A DNA stretch of 64,000 bases from Vespula vulgaris (Eukaryota; Arthropoda; Insecta; Hymenoptera; Vespidae): contig NC_066592.1 of assembly GCF_905475345.1 (NCBI RefSeq), positions 3,445,001-3,509,000 of the forward strand, given 5' to 3'. The position numbers were made by a program, and so were the translations under genes. The notes beneath the pieces were generated by a model that was not told the origin of the DNA, did not search any database, and saw only the letters and a list, made by a program, of their open reading frames with translations. Of the stretch, positions 1 through 12,325 are shown in pieces; within the stretch, counting starts at the first letter, position 1, and each line of letters begins with the position of its first letter.

Positions 1-990
1 ATTATATTCTGTCGAAAGCAACACGGTCTATCGTCAAAACTATTAACTAAAATCTCCTCGTGTTAAAAAAAAAAAATAGAAAAGGGTGGAAGGAAAAAGA
101 AACCAAAAAAAATAGAAAAAATACACATACAAACACACACACACACACACACACACATCTACATACATAAAAGCAAAGTAAAAGAAAAAAAAAAAGATAA
201 GAAAAAAGTACAAATTGAGATGCACGGACTTCTTAGGATGTTACGAATTTAATTGGTAAGACTTTGACTTATAAAATCTCTCGAATTTTCTCGTAATAAA
301 CGCCATACTGTGTACGGTACATGATATTTTTTAGGAAAGAGCAAGCGAGTAGGCAAGCAAAAAAAGGAAAAAAAAAGAAAGAAAGAAAGAAAGAAAAAAG
401 CAAAAAAGAAAGAAAAAAAGAAAATGGTTATTGATAAAGAAAAAGACTGGAAAAAACGCGCGAGAGAGAAAAGTCGAAAAGAAAGGATAATAATATATAA
501 ATCGAATAAATTAATGTTTCATTTATAAGAGAAGTGCCAAGGTGATCCGCGATATCGACGGAACAGTTAAGAGCAACAGGAACGAATGTATTGCAATTTT
601 CTAACGAGCTGTTTCTACGCGTATGCACGTACATAAAAGACAAATATACACATACATACATACATACATACATACCTACCTACATATATATATATATATA
701 CATACATATAATAGTATACACAAAAAAAACAGTATACAGACAGTAGATAGACAGATTATGGATATGGACATGTACGTGAACTCGCGATATGTATGTCTCG
801 TGCTGTGCTTGTATGCACACCGTGTTGCACTTTTATCGCACGACGAATTCGTTCTCTGCTACTAAAATGATTTAGGTAAGATGATTTGTGCAACAAAACG
901 ACGACTACGCGAGAGAAAAATTGGCCGAATATTAATAATATCTTTTTTTCTCTTTCAATCCATTTATATCTTTCTTATCTGGCAACAATA

Positions 991-1265
991 GCTTCTTTTT
1001 CTTCTTCTTCTTCTTCTTCTTCTTCGTCTTCTACTTTTTCTACTTCTACTTCTATTTCGTCTTCTTGTACTTCTTATACTTCTTCTACTTCTTCTATTCT
1101 GTCTTCCTACTTTATCTTCTTCATCTGCTTCATTTTCTTCGTTATTATCATCTTTTTCCTCTTCTTCTTCTTCTTCTTCTTCTTTTTCTTCTTATTCCTT
1201 CTTCTTCTTCTTCTTCTTCTTATTCTTATTCCTTCTTCTTTTTCTTCTTCTTGTTCTCCTTCTTT
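991..1265. repeat. TTC-rich polypyrimidine tract
   Basis: About 270 bases are built mainly of TTC/TCT triplets with interruptions, so the plus strand is nearly pure pyrimidine. The serine, leucine and phenylalanine runs in the three frames are artefacts of this repeat. Long homopurine/homopyrimidine tracts of this kind can form triplex structures, but nothing shows that this one does. Confidence 0.85.
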
Positions 1266-1836
1266 TCACTTATCGGATCTCACCAAGGAGCAATGTTTTC
1301 GAACAAACTCAAGAAATGATATACACACAGATTCTTCCCTATAAGTACCTGCAGTAAATTCAAACCTAGAGACATATTCTATCATTTGATGAAAACTAAT
1401 GTATACGATGGTTCGAAGTACGTGTTCAAGAATTACAGTATTTCAGTTTTCCTTTTTTTCCTTCTTATTTTATCTTTTATTTTTATTTTTTTTTTCTTTG
1501 TCGAAATGATTACAAATTCAAGGAAAATATATTTTTTTAAAGTAATGGTTATACTTTTGGCCAAGGAGTTTTATCACAACAGATAAGCTTGAAAATTTTA
1601 TAGAGCATATTCTTTTTTTTTTTTTTGTTACTACTTAAATACTTTTATCTTTCTTGTTAGTATTTCATTGTTCTTGATATCATTTAACACATCTTGAGAA
1701 TATATTTATATTATTTTTTTGTATAAAATTTATAAATGTCTTGTACATTTAAAAAAACAGAAATTGGAAACGGGCTAAAAGTAACTCGAAAAAAGAAACA
1801 TCTCCAAAACGTCATCCGATATTGCTTAGAAAGATA

Positions 1837-1840
<4 letters not shown>

Positions 1841-1881
<41 letters not shown>
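1841..1881. repeat. (AT)n dinucleotide microsatellite
   Basis: About 40 bases of uninterrupted alternating A and T. Similar AT runs lie at about 23467-23514, 39913-39952, 58157-58190 (followed by AC repeats), 60166-60193 and 61154-61211. Confidence 0.9.
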
Positions 1882-1884
<3 letters not shown>

Positions 1885-2572
1885 CTTGTGTAACATGATA
1901 GAAGGATATAACTGATTAGAAAGAAATCATTAGAGGTCTTTCTTTCTTCCTATCTCTCTTTTTTACTTTCGTAACTTAACTCGCTCCATTGAAATCCGAT
2001 AAAGGTAGAAAAAGGAAGAATGAAAAGAAGATTGTTCAAAATCAAAGCATACGAAACACACACAAGAGAAACGCACAGATGCAGTCACACAAATACGAAC
2101 ACAAACATATTTAACGTAGACAAGATAAAAAGACATGCTTCCAAAAGAGACATACACGCAAACATAAATATACGTCTTATATCTTGCATTTTATCTTATC
2201 ACTTGTATCAAACACATATACAAATGCATACACACATATACAGATACATACACAGACACAAACGAGCTTCGGGGATATACTCTGTCGTTCTCATTCGCAG
2301 GTAATATTCTCTTTACCGAGACGTACATCGTACGCGCTCGTTTAAATAAATTTCGTGTTCGTCGAAGACCTCGGAAAAGAAAGGTCATCGACCTTGAAGC
2401 GAAACGTCGTTCTTCTCTCTCCTTTTTCTCTCTCTCTCTCTCTCTCTCGCTCTCTCTTTTTCTTTCTCTCTTTTTCTCTCTCTCTCTCTCCCTACTTGGC
2501 GATATGCATAAAGGCGTGAACGCAGCGTAATACAATCAATGTATACTCATACGTACATACATACACGCATAA

Positions 2573-2709
2573 ATACATACATACATACATACATACATAC
2601 ATACATACATACATACATACATACATACATACATACATACATACATACATACATACATACATACATACATACATACATGCATGCATGCATACATGCATAC
2701 ATACATACC
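2573..2709. repeat. ACAT tetranucleotide array
   Basis: About 135 bases of the tetramer ACAT, nearly perfect over the first ~105 bases. It then degenerates into GCAT variants before ending. The minus-strand reading of repeated C-M-Y-V residues is a product of the repeat, not a protein. It is one of the longest microsatellites in the window. Confidence 0.95.
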
Positions 2710-4446
2710 TGAGCAAAAAAGTATTACCGGTGGAAATGGAAGTAGTAGTAATGCAAAACAGAGCATTCCTTATCGATAAGCGTACGCGCATACACACACA
2801 TATCTACAAATTTTAATATGTATTACGGACTCTCTTTCTCGACGACTGTTTAACAACACGTTTCTTCGAAGAACGCGCGATTAATAATTGCTTCAAGTGC
2901 CATATATATATATATATTATATATATATGTATTATTTATATATGTATGTATATCATGTCTCTCTCTTTCTCTGCATCTACGTATATACATATATTATATA
3001 TATATATATATGTGTGTGTGTATATGTATATATATATGTTTATACATATTTGCGTGTATATATATTTAGTTGTTACTTCGCAAAAATGAAGATTTTCGAT
3101 TTTCGCCGAAGGAACGTCAGGATAATTTTGAAATATGAAAGAAAGAAAGGAATTTTTCTCGAGGAAGAAGAGGATTGAAGTAAAACAAGAGAAAAAGAAA
3201 AAAAAAAGCATTATTATAACATAAGGCGCTTTTAGCTTTTGTATTTCTCAAAAAACGTTTGCGCTGCGTACAACACATTCGCCCATGTTTGTATTTACGC
3301 AATATTCTAACTTATTCCTTGTGATCTAATTAACTTTTTTATTAATTTTTTTTATATCTTATTTTTTCTTTTTCTTCTTTTTTTTCATTTTTTTTTTCTT
3401 CTTCTTCTTCTTCGATACATGTACCTATATATAGGTGCGCGCTAGTACGTCTTAATAAAAATGTGCGCATAATGGAGAAAAAAGCGTTATATTATGCACG
3501 GCATCACGTGGCACATTATCATCATCATATAAAGTTACAATTGAACAATTCTCTTCGTCATATTCCAAGGTGGCAAGTAAAAAGCAAAAATGAAAAAAGA
3601 AAAAAAAAAGAAAAAAAAAGAAAAAAAAAGAAGAAAAACAAAAAGAAAATGAAAATAAAAAATATTAAAAAGACTTGACGATTTATGTGTGTACGTATTG
3701 CGCGATGACAACTCACTGGGAAAAAATAAAATCAATCTCGGTAGATTCGTCCTGCCGAGAATGATCGAAGTAAAACATGTAAAGAACCGTTTTACGAAGG
3801 CGTCTCGTATTTCTGTTTTAGATGTACCGACGATGTCCTATTATAATGAAAAGAAATGGGAAAAAAAGTCTTATACTATAATAAGTCCGATATGCGACGC
3901 AAAAATTGTTGCGTCGAGTTTTAACTCTCATTGTAAGTTCGATGTAAGTTTTAATCATGTTCACGGATGAGAGAAATACGGGGAGCGAGCTTTTATCGTT
4001 GAGAATTATCGATTCGAGATAGATCGCCTTTTAAAATATATTCAAGATTATAGCGGGAGTGCCGATGGCGATACGAATGGAAAAACGGAGTGGCTCTCGT
4101 ACATGTGAACGTGTCTCTAAGTGTAAAATTAAATGATAAAGATAAGTTGTAGTTAAGCTCGCTTTGAGAGAGGAAGCAAAATACAAAACAAAAACAAAAA
4201 AAAATCTAAAAAATTACAAATAAAATACGATGACAGTTGTCTGTTAGTTATTTTCTGTTACGAAATATATTATATATGTATATAATCTTCCGCGGTGTGC
4301 GGTTCAATGGCAGATATTCGCGTAGGGGGTTGTTAATTATGAAATAGACGCTGATTTAAGCGCAGCTATAAAAAGGATAACGTTATCGAGCGAAGCGCCA
4401 GCGAGGTTATGTCGTGTACATTATATCATACTTTCGTTACGTACCG

Positions 4447-4449
4447 ACA

Positions 4450-4513
<64 letters not shown>
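4447..4513. repeat. (CT)n dinucleotide microsatellite
   Basis: About 65 bases of almost perfect CT dinucleotides. A similar run lies at about 57318-57380. GA runs of the same type occur at about 6616-6647, 7162-7186, 9058-9095 and 48039-48082. Confidence 0.9.
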
Positions 4514-4517
<4 letters not shown>

Positions 4518-6613
4518 TTCTACATTCAATTGTTTACACATTTTATTTATACTGCGTGCAACAAGTGGCCAAACATTCCGATTAACCGAGAAAATTCGAA
4601 CAGATCGATGTCCATTACAAAAATATAATCCCGTCAAATATATATATATATGTGTGTGTGCATATTCAACATAAAATATTGGCAAACAATATGCAGCAGT
4701 TAAAATCACTTGATATTAAAAAACGATCCTTTCATTTTTGTTTGTTTCTTTTCCGTCACTTACGTAATCGAAAGTGCGCGCGCGTCGCGAGAATGAACAT
4801 CGACGAGACGCGCGATATTTCGACCTCGTATTCGTCGATCTTTCATTAATCATTGATACATAAATGTCACGACAAAACGACTCTGTGTATATTCAAGAAA
4901 TAAAGAAGAAAGAAAGAAAAAGATAAAAAGACGAGCTGGTGCAATACCTCTTCGAAATATTTCAGTCTGCGATTTCACGCGCTATAACTCGATTCAAACG
5001 TTACAAAGAGTACGTCAATAGGAGATTGCTACAAACGTCCGTAAAGCCATCCAATTGGTGGCATCGCGAGACGAAGTGTATTTGAACACCGTACAGTTGT
5101 CGCGCTGCCACCTTCCGAGCGCTTAAATCAATATACCAATCCTTATCAAAGTTACTCTGTTTATCGAAACATGTATAATCCCCTAACAAGAAACGTAATA
5201 AATTCTGTTACAACGTTCGTCCTTTCCTGTCTTTTATCTTTGTACGATATATTCCTCGAGTGGGTGTTTTTAATCGATATCAATGCTCGAGGGGAGGGGA
5301 AAAAATGTATATTGCGAAAAGATCAAGGATCGCGTTGCAGCCTTTCAAGCACAAAAATCTACGCATCATCTTCCGTAATCGATAATTCAATTTCACGCAA
5401 GCAAATTTTGTTGACTAAGAAAGCAAAGAGTAATCGTTAAAGTTTAGTTTATTAATACTATAAATAATTAAAATATATATGCGTGTGTGTGTGTAATAAA
5501 CTTGCAGGATGGAGGTCACGAAGAAGGGTTGTGTCTCGTCATAGGCGCATATCTACGTGTTAGAAATTGCGCGGATAACATACAATACAATAAGGAGATA
5601 CGTAGCAAAGGTAGATCGATAAAAATGTGACAGACACGTCGGTTTGTGCGATCGATAAGTAATTCTATTTTGAGGGGTATTCAACGCGGTCGGTATGTCC
5701 ATACGTCGGTAATTGATTTTTCTCTTTTACCAACAAGGTATATATCTAAAAAAAACTGAAACCACGTCGATCATTAACTGCGGTCGGTAATAAAGGAAAT
5801 CGGTAAGGCGTAAATTCAATTCGAAGTCTCTCTCGAATCGCAACGGAAGAATCTGCATATTAGATGCGTGTCAATAAATTTTTTGTATGGATAAATAAAT
5901 CCTTCGATGGACGAGGAGGATATTAAAAGGAATTGAAAAAAAAACGATAAAATACGACCAAACGACGAACGTCAAAAATACGAGCAGTAGCTCAGCGTTC
6001 CAGAAAACGCAATTGTAAGGTTAAAGAAGTAAAGAAAGGAGAGAAAGTCGGCAGTAGTCGATACCTTCGGGCGTCCCTGACAATGAGCAGTCGCCACCAC
6101 GACCACGATAGGAAGAGAGAGCGAGGAGACAAGGAGAGTGGATCGTAGGAAGAAAGGTGCGTGTCCGAAGTTCGTCGAGTTGGCGCGGCACGCGCGTGCC
6201 CCTGTGAGTCGAGCGAGCGCGCGCACATACGGAGCGAGGAACACGTACGAGAAAGAGACACACACACATGTACGCAACTATTTTGACGGGAAGGTCACAT
6301 GACTAGACGCTCGGCCGACCGCCGTCGCTGCCGCCGTCGCCGTCGCCGTCGCTGCCGCCACCGCCGCCATTCCCCTTCGCCCCGCAGCGCACCATCAACG
6401 AAGTAGCGATCGAGCGGCGAGACGTCGTCGGACGTCGAGCTCGCACACGCACACAAAGAATGGGAGAGAGACCGAGCATGCGAGACGCGCGGTGAGAGGA
6501 ACGTTCCGGCTACCATAGAGGAGAAGGGGTAAAGGGAGGAGAACGCTCGACGAGACGAGGACAGCGGCCGATAGATTGCGAAGCGGTGGAGAGGGGTACG
6601 AAGGGGACGGTAG

Positions 6614-6647
<34 letters not shown>

Positions 6648-8229
6648 GCATCAAGATTACGGGGATTCTTCCGAACGGTTGCCACGAGTCCCCGCAGCAC
6701 GCAGGCGCGCGCGCGCGCTCGAGAGCTCGTGTTTACGCGAGGAGCCATACGTGAGCGTGCGCGCTGAAAGACAGAGACGGAAACAGAAAGATAGAGAGAG
6801 AGAAAGAGAGAGAGAGAGGACGAGAAAGAAAAACAGCGTGTGCGCAATAAAGAAAACGAGAGGAAGAAAAAGAAAAAGATGGATACGACGATACGGCGGT
6901 GGGTCGGTCCTCTTGTCCCATGCCTACTACGTCTTTTACATGTAAAGAACGTAGAATAAATAATAGCGTTCCTTATAAACCAATAAATATCAGCGAATCG
7001 CAGTTCGACGCTTTTCTTATTTCCTACTCGACTATATCGCATCGAGCTCGATCTCGCGTTCGAACGCATTGTACGAGCGCATCGTCGTAGTAGAGCGAGA
7101 GAAAAGAAGTATGCGCGGCGTTGGTGGTGGTGGTGGTGCGTCGCGTTCTACTTTGTTAGATAAAGAGAGAGAGAGAGAGAGAGAGAACGCGCACGATCGA
7201 TAAGTCGGCGCGTTGTCGTCTCAACGTCGAGAAATAAATCGGTGGTGCGACGCACGATGTCGGTCGTAGGAGCGACGGCACGATAATATCCATCGTTGTC
7301 TTCGTCGTCGTCGTCATCGCCAACGTCGACGTCGTCCTCATTGTCGGCGTCGGCGTCGGCGACGGCGACGGTATATGCAGGGGTACGAGGGGGAGAGGAA
7401 AGAAGAAAAGAGAGAGAGAGAGAGAGAGAGAGACGGCGACGACGGGTCGACGGGTCGTCGTCGATCTCGTTGCTGCGCCGCGAGGCGCGAACGCTCAGGG
7501 AGAAGGGGTGGTAAAAAGAGAAGAAGAAGAAGAAGGTGGGCGGGAGGGCAGCAGGCAGGCGAGCGGCAGGAGGAGGGAGGGAGGGCAGCCGGGATGGGGT
7601 GGGGTGGGGTGAGGTGGGGGAGAGGCGTCGCGCCGAGTCGCGAGTCGATCGTCGACGGTGGGCAGAGAGCGTCGGCTGCGTCGGATAATACTCTCCGTGT
7701 GTCTGACCACGGTCGTCGGGTTTGCTGATTCCTGATCGTTGATTGCCGTCTGAACGAACCGTTTTTCCGAGAACGGTTGAGGAATAGGAATATCGCGGAC
7801 GTAGTACTTTCGTAATGCTAACGGTGAGAACGTTAAAAACGGTGCCGACATTGACGACGAGAACGGAGGAGACAGGCGAGGACTGCGAAAAACAACGGCG
7901 TGCGCAAAACGAGGGCTACGCATCGGTCGCGCGACCAGAGCCACGGTGGTGATGGAACGTAGACGGGAAGAAGCGTAGCGCAACCGAGGAGGAGTTTGAG
8001 TGGAAGGGAGAGGGGAGGAGAACGAGGGAGAGAGAGAGAGAGAGTTGAAGGAAGATAGCGCGATAGCGACGACGGAACTGGCCGACGCACGCGAGAGAGA
8101 GAAAGAGATAGAACGAAATCGACGGGGGGGCGTCGGTGGCCGAGGAGCAGAGGAGACAAAGAGGGTGGTGGTGGGAGCGATAGGAGGAGAGACAGACGGA
8201 CGACCAGACGGAAGACAGACGGAGGAGGA

Positions 8230-8332
8230 GGACGGACGGACGGACGGACGGACGGACGGACGGACGGACGAACGAGAACGGGTGGGCAGGCCAGGCAAAC
8301 AGGCAAACAGGCAGGCAGGCAGGCAGGCAGGC
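8230..8332. repeat. ACGG and GGCA tetranucleotide arrays
   Basis: An ACGG array at 8230-8272 is followed about 35 bases later by a GGCA array at about 8306-8332. The two units differ, so they are adjacent independent arrays, not one repeat. Both lie in the GC-rich region upstream of snoo. Confidence 0.85.
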
Positions 8333-8651
8333 GGACGGACAGACATGTGTCATTTCTTCGTTGCCGACTTCTCGTATTCGATAAGACCGGAGTGGCTCAC
8401 CGACGCACGATCCAACGGCCGACGACGTTCGTGATCGCGGTGTGCGTGCGTGCGTGCGTGCGCGTGTGTGCTGTGCTCGCGAAAAACTCGCGAAACCGTA
8501 CGAGGGCGTTTATTCCCCGTCATCGCGTTCCGCTAGTGTGCCATCGATAAAGTCGTACCGTACGTTTCGCGTTATTCGGAGAAGAAAGAAGAAAGACAAC
8601 GGTTAGCGGCGAGCTTCGAACGGTGCATTTCCATTCGTCAATGCCACTGCC

Positions 8652-8669
8652 ATCGTCGTCCTCGTCGTT

Positions 8670-8711
<42 letters not shown>

Positions 8712-8745
8712 GTCGTCGTCGTCGTCGTTGTCGTCGTTGTCGTTT
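8652..8745. repeat. TCG triplet array
   Basis: About 90 bases of TCG triplets with occasional TTG substitutions, giving a serine-run frame on the plus strand. The frame has no flanking domain. I treat it as non-coding repeat DNA upstream of snoo. Confidence 0.85.
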
Positions 8746-9055
8746 TGGTCACCGTCGTTTTGTTATCGTCATCGTCATCGTCATCGTAGTAGTGTCGGTC
8801 GTACGCGTCTCATGCCTCGGTAGTGCGTGCGCGAATATTATCATGTTTATGAACACCGCGACGTTAAGGTGGATTGCCGCGGTCACCACCGTTGTCGTCG
8901 TCGTCGTTGTCGTCGTCGTCGTCGTCGCAAACCCTTCGTCGAACGTAATAATGCCGATCGAGAAGGACGGACAGACTTGAGGAAGAGAGGCACGTAGTGG
9001 CGCGCGCGCGCGCTAGCCAGGTGGACGAGAGAGACAGAGAAAGAGGGGAAGAAAG

Positions 9056-9099
<44 letters not shown>

Positions 9100-9292
9100 A
9101 TAGCAAAGCAGCAGGCCACGCACACGCAGAGCAGAGGCACGATTCGCGTGCAAAGGCAGCAGGAGGGCTCGTCGTCGTCCGTCCACAAGAGATGGACGAC
9201 GCACCAGCAGCAACGTACTACATCGGCATCGTTGCTCACGTTGATCGCGAACGCGGTCCCGTACGCGATTACGCTGCCACGAGTGCCGTCGA

Positions 9293-9631
9293 GTGAACTC
9301 GAAGAATAAGAAGAGAGAAGTAGTGGTAGTAATAGTGGTGGCGGTGGTAGTGGTGGTGGCGGCGGTGGCGGCGGCGGTGCCAGCGGCAGCGGCAGCGGTG
9401 GAGTCTGCGGTAGTGTTGGCGGGCGAGGAGGTGGCGGTAAGCAACGAGGGGAAGGAGAAAGAGAAGTGCCGAGAGGAGGCATTTCGCGCGTCGCAGATTT
9501 CGCGTGTCCGAAGGCGCGATCGTGAGACGCGATCGCGAGGCCGTGCGAGATCTGTCTTACTTGCCCGTCGCGACAAGACACGACGACGGCGACAACAACG
9601 ACGACGAGGACGACGACGGAGAAAACAATAA
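9293..9631 (+). other. Upstream open reading frame in the snoo leader
   Basis: A 112-codon repeat-driven frame (V/A-rich, then R-rich) lies directly upstream of snoo in the same reading frame and ends in TAA at 9629-9631. I do not think it encodes a functional protein. It is listed because its stop codon closes the snoo frame upstream of the ATG at 9725, which supports that ATG as the start if no splice acceptor falls in the remaining 93 bases. If transcribed, it would act as an upstream open frame in the leader. Confidence 0.4.
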
Positions 9632-9655
9632 CAACTCGACGACAACAACAACAAT

Positions 9656-9686
<31 letters not shown>

Positions 9687-9724
9687 CGACGACAACGACG
9701 ACGAGCGGAATTGATTCTCGAATA

Positions 9725-12325
9725 ATGGAGACATTATTACCCGGCAATACGAACGGTCAATCTTACAGTCCACAATTGAAGACCGTCTTAAAGACATATC
9801 AGCTATCGGCTGTGAAGAGCTTACAAGGTCCGAGCTCGGCCCTTTTGGGCATGGACTGTAAGGGTCTCTTGCAAGAACAGGCGCCCTTTCATTTCTCTGC
9901 ACCGAGTCGTTCCGGCAACTGCATCGACGCCGACCGAATAGCCGAGCGAATAGCCGAGCGAACCCCTCCGAAAGACCTCGATAAAGGCAATGACCAAGCA
10001 CCGGTGCCATCGATCCTTCCTTCCAGACTTCGCCGAACGAATTTCGATCGGCCGTTGGACGACTCCGACGAGGATCCACCGCCCGATCGCGCCAAAATCC
10101 CTTGCGAGAAGAGAGACCTCGAGTTTCAGATACCCATCCTCACTGCTCCCGATCAAAGTTGTTCCGAAAGATGCGAGACGGTACTCGAGGGCGAGAGCAT
10201 ATCCTGCTTCGTTGTCGGCGGCGAAAGGAGGTTATGTTTACCGCAGATACTGAACACCGTACTCCAAGATTTTTCCCTTCAGCAGATCAATCAGGTCTGC
10301 GACGAGCTACAGATTTACTGCTCGCGATGTACTCGCGACCAGCTCGAGGAACTCAAACTTTCCGGGATTTTACCGCGTAACGCGCCTTCCTGCGGTCTGA
10401 TCACTCAAACCGACGCCGAGAGGCTCGTCAGTGCTCTCCTATCGAGGACAGAACCATGCGAGCCTCCTCATCTATTGCAAAATCAAGATAGTATCGATAA
10501 GAAAGCATGTGGTAAAACCGATCGCGAGGAGGACTCTATCGTCAGGTTCAAAGTGTATCACGAGTGTTTTGGCAAGTGTAAGGGTATCTTCGACGCGGAC
10601 CTCTTCGAGTCCGAGGATTCTGTGTGCATAGAGTGTCTCGAATGTGGTTGTCAATTTTCTCCCCAACGTTTCGTTAGACACGCTCATAGGTCTCTGGAAA
10701 ATCGTACGTGTCACTGGGGCTTTGACTCTGCCAACTGGCGTTCTTATCTCCTACTTTCTAGAGATCAGCAAAACTACAACAAGTTGCTAGCTGTCTTTCG
10801 AGAGTTGAAGGAGAAACACCTTGTACTCAACTCGAAGCGGAAACTAGAGGTATTTTTTCTTTTTTTCTTCTTTAACGTAGCTCAACGGCGCATTATTTTG
10901 TAAATATGATAATGATACGATGAAAAACACTTGAATTTTATCTATCGGTTATCTTTCCATTGTTACTCGAGTGTATTTAGACGAACAAAATCGAGATTAT
11001 CTTTCTAGAATAATCATAAGCTTATCTCATAATCGTTTGAAGATTTCTGTGTCCGATATGATGATAAACTTCTTGAAGACCGTCGATACCATCGACGATT
11101 CCAATAGCCCTTTAAAGAAAAAATGTCAGAGCCGTTACCAGACGTTCTTATTACAAACATTTACATATTTTGGAAACGTTGTATATTGCAGTTGAGACAC
11201 GAGCCAGAAAAATTAATTAAAAGAGCGAAGAAAGAAATGGGGAAGGATGAGTGCGCGACGATCTACAATGGAAATGGATTAGGCATATATCATCCTGTAT
11301 CTCCTGTGGCTAGTGCAACGGATCCGTATTTACAGATGCAATGGGCCGTGTTTGAATTAGCTACCAGAGGAGCATCCGCGTTTAGGCCTTGGAGCGCTAC
11401 TGCTTCTCGCAAGCATAGAGACAGGTAATTAGTAATTGAACGATTAAAGAAAAGGATCGTTCTCCGTCACGATGTTACATCCCCCTATGTTTACGTCTAC
11501 AGCTCTCCCATGGTACCCTCGTACCTCAGTCGTGGTCCACCTGTACTGCAACATCCGGAACGCGTTGTGCCTCTATCCGAATGCGAACGATTCGAGCCAC
11601 ATTTTCAACCGAACGTTGCTTTGGCACCGATACCGGCTCCTGCCATACCATCTATAGCTCCTCCTGTTCATCATCAACGGCATCACCAAGAGCATCGTCA
11701 TCATAGTCAACGTCCGCAAAGTCCGCAAAATGAAAAGCAACAGGAGCTCGTACCGAAACAGGAGTTTGCCGTGAAACTCGAAAAATCGTCTCCTGGGCCG
11801 GCTTCCTCTGGCGGCCCGGCCTCCTATCCTCTCTTCCCTACGTGCGCAACGGAGAACGATCGAAAAGAGACGCAAGAAAAAAGAACAACCGTCGAAAAAG
11901 TTGGCGAGGAGGAGGAGAGTGCCGCTGTAACTTCTTCGACTGTGAGCGTTGATCCACCAGCGGCAGAAGTGGGCACGTCGTCCCCTGAAAGTGATTCGGA
12001 TTCTGAGGGAACCGCGGCCATGGATTTGGAGGAACGACTGATAGCACTGGACGTTCCGCAGGATGTTTTGGAGTTAGTTCGTCGTCTTGCTTCCGAAAAC
12101 GCACAGTTGAGACGACATCGGCGCTCGGATGCTCGAAAAATCTCGAGGCTACGCAGTCAACTGCAAATGCAACATTTACAATCTACCAATGAGAGTGTCA
12201 AAAAGGAAGAAGTAGGAAACGCGAGTGTAGCGGATAGTACCGAAGGCACCGAGGAAACCGAAGTCTCTTTACGTTCGAGTGACAATGAGCCCGAATCGGC
12301 AGTCCAACCGGTTAGTAATAATTAG
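9725..12325 (+). CDS. snoo: Ski/Sno-family SMAD transcriptional corepressor (Snoo)
   Basis: Three coding exons, 9725-10849, 11192-11424 and 11503-12325, join in consistent phase (0, then 2) into 726 codons with GT/AG introns of 342 and 78 bases. Residues about 140-240 match the Ski/Sno/Dac DNA-binding-like domain: a cysteine-rich start, the phrase CLPQILNTVL and the 'LPRNAPSCGLIT' stretch. Residues about 275-365 match the SMAD4-binding SAND-like domain, with its spaced C and H residues and the CHWGFDSANWRSYL signature. A Pro/His/Ser-rich linker follows. A charged, helix-prone segment at about 628-675 resembles the C-terminal coiled coil of the family. Ski and Sno proteins bind SMADs in the nucleus and recruit corepressors to damp TGF-beta/BMP signalling. 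An in-frame stop at 9629-9631 supports the start. Terminal isoforms may exist that I cannot see. Confidence 0.93.

Larger units (their letters stand above)
1..6180. other. Gene-free microsatellite-rich flank
   Basis: I recognise no coding exon here. The open frames on both strands are translations of simple repeats (runs of S, L, F, R/E, or C-M-Y-V), and none carries a domain I know. The DNA is AT-rich with poly-A/poly-T tracts, AC runs near 130-160, a TTC tract at about 993-1265, AT runs at 1841-1881, a CT tract at about 2415-2492, an ACAT array at about 2573-2709 and a CT run at about 4447-4513. It may be intergenic DNA or a 5' intron of snoo. Neither can be decided from sequence alone. Confidence 0.6.
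6180..9724 (+). promoter_or_regulatory. GC-rich upstream island of snoo (putative promoter and 5' UTR)
   Basis: Composition changes abruptly from AT-rich to GC-rich with many CpG dinucleotides, and stays so until the snoo start codon. The stretch carries GA runs (about 6616-6647, 7162-7186, 9058-9095), an ACGG tetramer array (8230-8272), a GGCA array (about 8306-8332), a TCG array (about 8652-8745), GGT/GGC triplets (about 9320-9410) and an AAC/ACG array (about 9598-9690). Open frames on both strands are repeat-derived. A GC-rich segment next to a developmental regulator fits a promoter with a long 5' UTR, but no TATA box or defined start site could be assigned. Confidence 0.5.

Noticed and set aside
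886..1344. 152-codon plus-strand frame rich in serine, leucine and phenylalanine
   Set aside because: It is a translation of the TTC/TCT tract. The other frames over the same tract are equally open, and no non-repeat domain is present.
2492..2797. 101-codon minus-strand frame of repeated Cys-Met-Tyr-Val residues
   Set aside because: It is entirely the ACAT tetranucleotide array read on the minus strand.
7495..8346. 283-codon minus-strand frame, Ser/Pro/Arg/Leu-rich, upstream of snoo
   Set aside because: It is driven by GA, ACGG and GGCA arrays in GC-rich DNA where stop codons are rare. Two more overlapping minus frames cover the same bases, and no domain is recognised.
8883..10079. 398-codon minus-strand frame overlapping the snoo start
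   Set aside because: It runs antisense through snoo coding sequence and several microsatellites. Its content is poly-Cys, poly-Pro and poly-Leu from repeats.
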